From JAJXWB01 sp964634325 (GTDB lineage Bacteria; Pseudomonadota; Alphaproteobacteria; Rhizobiales; Beijerinckiaceae), in contig CAZWJF010000010.1 in NCBI GenBank assembly GCA_964634325.1, positions 62,001 through 126,000 on the forward strand: DNA of 64,000 nt, read 5' to 3'. The translations under genes were made by a program, and so were the position numbers. Positions 60,702 to 64,000 of the stretch are shown here, one piece after another; within the stretch, counting starts at the first letter, position 1, and each line of letters starts with the position of its first letter. The notes under the pieces are model-generated. The model made no database searches and had not been told where the DNA came from. It saw only the letters and a program-made list of their open reading frames with translations.

Positions 60702-61592
60702 ATGAGCGGATCGCCTATGAATTGGGATGATTTTCGCCTCGTGCGGGCGATCGCGGAGGCGCGTTCGCTGGTCGGCGCAGCGGATGCGCTCGGCCTCAAT
60801 CATTCCACGGTCTTCCGGCGTCTTGGCCAGATCGAGGGCGAAATCGGCCGCCCGTTGTTCGAACGCTCGCGCAGCGGCTATTCGCCGACCGCGGCGGGCG
60901 AGGAGATGGTGGCGCTCGCCAATCGCATGTCGGACGGCGTGATCGAATTCGAGCGACGTCTGGCGGGGCAGGACGAGCGTCCACGCGGCGAGCTGCGCGT
61001 CACCACGACGGATTCGCTGTTCGCGTCGCTTCTCGCGCCGATGTTCGGCTCGTTCCGCGTCGCCTATCCGGATATTCGCGTCGATCTGATCGTGTCCAAC
61101 GCGTCGCTCAACCTTTCGCGGCGCGACGCCGACATCGCCATACGCGCGACGTCGGAGCCGCCCGACACGCTCGTCGGCCGCAAGATCGGGCCGATGGCCT
61201 GGGGCATCTACGCAAAGGCCGGGTCGCCGCTCGCGGCGGTCGACGCCCTGGGGCCGGATGCGCTCTACGTCGGATTTGGACCTCCGATGGAGGAAATCGA
61301 CGCGGCGATCTGGATCGGTCGCAACGTGCCGGCCGCCCGCGTGGTCGCGCGCGCGAACACGATGCACGTCGCGGCCTACGCGGCCGCCGCCGGCGTCGGT
61401 CTGGCGATCCTGCCGAGGGTGGTCGGGGACGCGATGGAGGAGTTGGCCCTTCTCGACGCGAAGCCGCCGCCGCCGAACGCCTTATGGCTGCTGACGCACG
61501 CCGATCTGAAAGGCGCGGCTCGCGTGCGCGCCTTCATGGACCACGCCTGGAACTTTCTTTCGAAAGAAAAGGGCAGGCTGGCGGGCGAATAG
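60702..61592 (+). CDS. LysR family transcriptional regulator
   Basis: A 296-residue regulator with an N-terminal winged helix-turn-helix (WDDFRLVRAIAEARSLVGAADALGL then NHSTVFRRLGQIEGEIG) and a C-terminal effector-binding domain. In-frame ATGs at 60702 and 60717 are both possible. The DNA-binding domain is of the form that regulates a divergent or distant gene, but no divergent partner is present; it is preceded by tsaC on the same strand and faces a convergent GreA-like gene. Effector and target unknown. Confidence 0.93.
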   Translation: MSGSPMNWDDFRLVRAIAEARSLVGAADALGLNHSTVFRRLGQIEGEIGRPLFERSRSGYSPTAAGEEMVALANRMSDGVIEFERRLAGQDERPRGELRVTTTDSLFASLLAPMFGSFRVAYPDIRVDLIVSNASLNLSRRDADIAIRATSEPPDTLVGRKIGPMAWGIYAKAGSPLAAVDALGPDALYVGFGPPMEEIDAAIWIGRNVPAARVVARANTMHVAAYAAAAGVGLAILPRVVGDAMEELALLDAKPPPPNALWLLTHADLKGAARVRAFMDHAWNFLSKEKGRLAGE

Positions 61593-61597
61593 CGAAA

Positions 61598-62065
61598 TCA
61601 GCGAATCTCGACGATCTTCGCCTTCTCGTGCTTGACCTCGACCTTGTCGCCGACTTCCTTGCCGATCAGCGCCTTGGCCAGCGGCGCGACATGCGGGATC
61701 AGCCCCTTGGCCGGCTCCGCCTCGTCCTCGCCGACGATCTTGAACGTCTCGGTCTCGCCCTTGGTCGTCTTGACCACGACCGTATGGCCGAAGCGAACTT
61801 CGCCCTTGTCGGCGATCGGATGCACGAGTTCGGCGTTCGCGCGCCGCGCGCTCCAGTAGTTCAGATCGCGCGCCGCCAGCGCGATCGCGCGACGGTCGCG
61901 GTCATGCTCGCCCTTGGCCATCGCGACCCGCGCGGCCTCCAGCTCACGTTCGATCTGAGCAAGGCCTTCGGGCGTCACGAGATTGCGATGAGGGCTGACA
62001 GGGCGTTCGCCGATGTCCTCGATCGATTCGCTGTCGTCGTTTTCGCGTGTGAATGCGCTGCTCAT
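61598..62065 (-). CDS. GreA/GreB-like transcription factor
   Basis: A 155-residue protein of the GreA/GreB superfamily. After a leader (SSAFTRENDDSES, then ERPVSPHRNLVT) comes a coiled-coil region (GLAQIERELEAARVAMAKGEHDRDRR) and a C-terminal FKBP-like domain (TFKIVGEDEAEPAKGLIPHVAPLAKALIGKEVGDKVEV). The tip that in GreA reads GDLSENAEY is replaced by arginine-rich sequence, so RNA-cleavage stimulation is uncertain; it may act in the secondary channel of RNA polymerase in another way. Such proteins are common in Rhizobiales. Convergent with the LysR gene. Confidence 0.85.
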   Translation of the reverse strand: MSSAFTRENDDSESIEDIGERPVSPHRNLVTPEGLAQIERELEAARVAMAKGEHDRDRRAIALAARDLNYWSARRANAELVHPIADKGEVRFGHTVVVKTTKGETETFKIVGEDEAEPAKGLIPHVAPLAKALIGKEVGDKVEVKHEKAKIVEIR

Positions 62066-62191
62066 AACTCCCCGCCTTGATCGAGTTGTCGGAAGACCAT
62101 CGCCCCCGAATGTGGGTGTGTCCTTGATCCAAATCTAGGTCGACCCGCGCAGGCCGCGCCCTTTTCCGCCGCGGCCCGCCATATGCGGGGA

Positions 62192-63178
62192 TCAGCCGAT
62201 CGAAACGACGAACCGGCCGCGCGTCCGGCCAGCGAGGATTTCCGACGCGACCGACGGCGTCTCCTCGAGCTTGATCGTCGTCGTCATGGCGGCGAGCTTG
62301 GCGCGGTCGAGATCGCTGGCGAGGCGACGCCACGCCTCGCGTCTCAGCGCCTGCGGGGCCATGACGCTGTCGACGCCGAGCAGCGAGACGCCGCGCAGGA
62401 TGAACGGCGCGACGGTCGCTGGCAGATCCATCCCTTGCGCCAGCCCGCAGGCCGCGACGGCACCGCCGTATTTCGTTTGCGCCAGCAGATTGGCCAGCGT
62501 GACCGAGCCGACGCTGTCGACGCCGGCCGCCCAGCGCTCCTTGCCGAGCGGCTTGCCCGGCGCAGACAGCTCGCCGCGGTCGATGATCTCCGCTGCGCCG
62601 AGACCGCGCAGATAGACTTCTTCGGACGCGCGCCCAGTGGAGGCGATCACATGCCAGCCGAGTTTGGCGAGGAGGGCGATGGCGACGGAGCCGACGCCGC
62701 CCGCCGCGCCCGTCACGATCGCCGGCCCGCGATCGGGCGTCATGCCGTGCCGCTCGAGCGCCATGACGCAGAGCATGGCCGTATAGCCGGCGGTGCCGAT
62801 CGCCATCGCTTCGGCGGGGCTCAGGCCCGCCGGCAAAGGCACCAGCCAGTCGCCCTTCACGCGCGCCTTCTGCGCATAGCCGCCCAGATGCGTTTCGCCC
62901 ACGCCCCAGCCGTTGAGAATGACCTTGTCGCCTTCCTTGAAATCCTTGTGCGTCGAGTTTTCCACCACGCCGGCGAAGTCGATGCCGGGGATCATCGGGA
63001 AGCGTCGCACGACCGGCGATTTGCCGGTGATCGCGAGGCCGTCCTTGTAGTTCACGGTCGAGTGCGAAACGATGACCGTGACGTCGCCGTCCATCAGGTC
63101 CTTGTCGTCGAATTCGGTCAGACCGGCGCGATAGCCCTTGTCGTCCTTGTCGATGCGGATGGCCTTGAACGTGCTCAC
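62192..63178 (-). CDS. acuI: Acrylyl-CoA reductase (NADPH), AcuI/YhdH type
   Basis: A 328-residue zinc-independent medium-chain reductase that reduces acrylyl-CoA to propionyl-CoA, for detoxification or for 3-hydroxypropionate use. The GTG at 63178 (VSTFKAIRIDKDDKGY) follows a gggagag site. Family features are MDGDVTVIVSHSTVNYKDGL, the YhdH-specific MIPGIDFAGVV, GWGVGETHLGGYAQKARV and the cofactor motif VTGAAGGVGSVAIALLAKLG. Propionyl-CoA would feed the methylmalonyl-CoA route that meaB serves, a possible but unproven link. It lies downstream of the truncated MFS gene on the same strand. Confidence 0.9.
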   Translation of the reverse strand: MSTFKAIRIDKDDKGYRAGLTEFDDKDLMDGDVTVIVSHSTVNYKDGLAITGKSPVVRRFPMIPGIDFAGVVENSTHKDFKEGDKVILNGWGVGETHLGGYAQKARVKGDWLVPLPAGLSPAEAMAIGTAGYTAMLCVMALERHGMTPDRGPAIVTGAAGGVGSVAIALLAKLGWHVIASTGRASEEVYLRGLGAAEIIDRGELSAPGKPLGKERWAAGVDSVGSVTLANLLAQTKYGGAVAACGLAQGMDLPATVAPFILRGVSLLGVDSVMAPQALRREAWRRLASDLDRAKLAAMTTTIKLEETPSVASEILAGRTRGRFVVSIG

Positions 63179-63218
63179 GACGTGCTCTCTCCCTCTGGCG
63201 CTGAATTGACGAGGAGTC

Positions 63219-64000
63219 CTAGACGCGAATTGGCGCCGCCACAACCTTCGGCTCGGCCGGCTTCTCGACGATCGGCAGGTTGATCAGGGCCGACGCCACG
63301 CCGAGCGCGATCGAAAGCCCCCAGACGATCGAGTAGGAGCCGGTCGCCTCGTAGATCGCGCCGCCGAGCAGCGCGCCGAGAAATCCCCCGATCTGATGGC
63401 TCACGAAGGTGAAGCCGAACAGCATCGCGAAATTCGTCGTTCCGAACATCACGCCGACCAGCGTCGACGTCGGCGGCACGGTCGACAGCCACAGCAGTCC
63501 TGTGACGGCGCCGAACAGAAGCGCGGAAGCCGGCGTCGGCGGGATTGCGAGAAAGGCCAGCGTCGCCGCCGCCCGCGAGAGATAGATGAACGACAGGATG
63601 TAGCGTTGCGGCATGCGCGCGCCGAGCCAGCCCGAGGAGAGCGAGCCCACCATGTTGAATATGCCGATCATCGCGAACGCCCAGCCCCCCACACGTGGAT
63701 CGAGGCCCTGGTCGGTCAGATAGATCTGGAAATGCGTCGTGATGAACGCGAGCTGGAAGCCGCAGGTGAAGAAGCCGATCACCAGCAGCACGTAGGAGCG
63801 ATGCGAAAAGGCCCGTGCGATGGCCGCGCCGATCGACAGGTCTTGTCCCGCCTGTTGATGCGGCGTTGGGCGGGGCGCCGCGAGAAAGAAGGCGAGCGGC
63901 GCAATCAGCAGCATCAGCCCGGCGAAGATGTAGGACGTTTCGCGCCAGCCGAAATTCTGGATGAGGCCGACGGCGAGCGGCGAAAACAGAAATTGCCCGA
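63219..64000 (-). CDS. MFS transporter (partial, N-terminus beyond the window)
   Basis: The C-terminal 259 codons of a major facilitator protein; the frame stays open to base 64000, so the start lies outside. The readable part begins near GQFLFSPLAVGLIQNFGW, then has a central loop (PRPTPHQQAGQDLSIG) and six helices with GVMFGTTNFAMLFGFTFVSHQIGGFLGA-like sequence typical of the monocarboxylate/oxalate-formate-type MFS group. The substrate cannot be stated. The 40-bp gap to acuI and same strand suggest co-transcription. Confidence 0.88.
   Translation of the reverse strand, partial: GQFLFSPLAVGLIQNFGWRETSYIFAGLMLLIAPLAFFLAAPRPTPHQQAGQDLSIGAAIARAFSHRSYVLLVIGFFTCGFQLAFITTHFQIYLTDQGLDPRVGGWAFAMIGIFNMVGSLSSGWLGARMPQRYILSFIYLSRAAATLAFLAIPPTPASALLFGAVTGLLWLSTVPPTSTLVGVMFGTTNFAMLFGFTFVSHQIGGFLGALLGGAIYEATGSYSIVWGLSIALGVASALINLPIVEKPAEPKVVAAPIRV

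Overview
The window is ordinary, densely packed chromosomal DNA of a GC-rich alphaproteobacterium, most likely of the order Hyphomicrobiales (Rhizobiales). Family-level placement (Beijerinckiaceae or Methylocystaceae-like) is only a guess. Supporting signs are an aa3-type cytochrome oxidase locus with CoxF-like and SURF1 genes, a plant-type glutamate-cysteine ligase, IalB, CcrM, the mutY/DUF721/DsbA/smc block, and tandem GAAC-N7-GAAC sites of the alphaproteobacterial LexA type. I see no rRNA, tRNA, CRISPR array, insertion sequence, prophage or plasmid function.

Layout. 0.1-2.5 kb: a patatin-like lipoprotein, then a minus-strand lipoprotein and an IalB-family protein. 2.8-9.3 kb: the cytochrome oxidase cluster coxB-ctaD-ctaB-coxF-like-ctaG-coxC, a strong terminator, then DUF983 and SURF1. 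9.4-17.5 kb: a long plus-strand run with translationally coupled pairs (thrC, M16 protease, GNAT, a membrane EAL/degenerate-GGDEF protein, a DsbA-like protein, rsmE, a small secreted protein). 17.6-26.5 kb: gshA, ispH, an EamA transporter, thrB-rnhA, a Prx5 peroxiredoxin, a DsbD-alpha-like protein, YqgE/AlgH, an alcohol dehydrogenase and a tyrosine-rich secreted repeat protein. 26.5-33.6 kb: smc, DsbA, DUF721, mutY, an Imm74-like small protein and a rhomboid protease. 33.7-35.9 kb: a divergent molybdate transporter (modC against modA-modB) around a ModE-type palindrome. 36-42.5 kb: ccrM, rnhB, a tail-anchored protein, a PA0069-type radical SAM protein and a GT-A-like protein divergent across tandem LexA-type boxes, a YpfJ-like metalloprotease and a family-4 uracil-DNA glycosylase. 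42.6-49.3 kb: AmpG-like transporter, LysE exporter, meaB, a small membrane protein, ppdK and an HdeD-like protein. 49.5-53.9 kb: dxs, HIT, tlyA and an RlmD/TrmA-type methyltransferase. 54-64 kb: an orphan condensation-domain protein, a YedK-type SRAP protein, a hypothetical, enoyl-CoA hydratase and acyl-CoA dehydrogenase, a Sua5-type TsaC, a LysR regulator, a GreA/GreB-like factor, an AcuI-type reductase and an MFS transporter cut by the window edge.

How genes work together. The cox genes build and mature one terminal oxidase. thrC and thrB, although separated, both serve threonine synthesis from homoserine. modABC is probably under molybdate-responsive control. Several genes concern genome maintenance (mutY, uracil-DNA glycosylase, smc, ccrM, SRAP, rnhA, rnhB), but only the radical SAM/GT-like promoter shows a LexA-type signature.

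I did not find a clear new multi-gene system. The best leads are the quadruple GAAC array upstream of a radical SAM gene, paired substitutions at the Mg/Mn site of the cytochrome oxidase, the orphan condensation-domain protein, and a secreted protein with five tandem YxxxVV-like hexapeptides.
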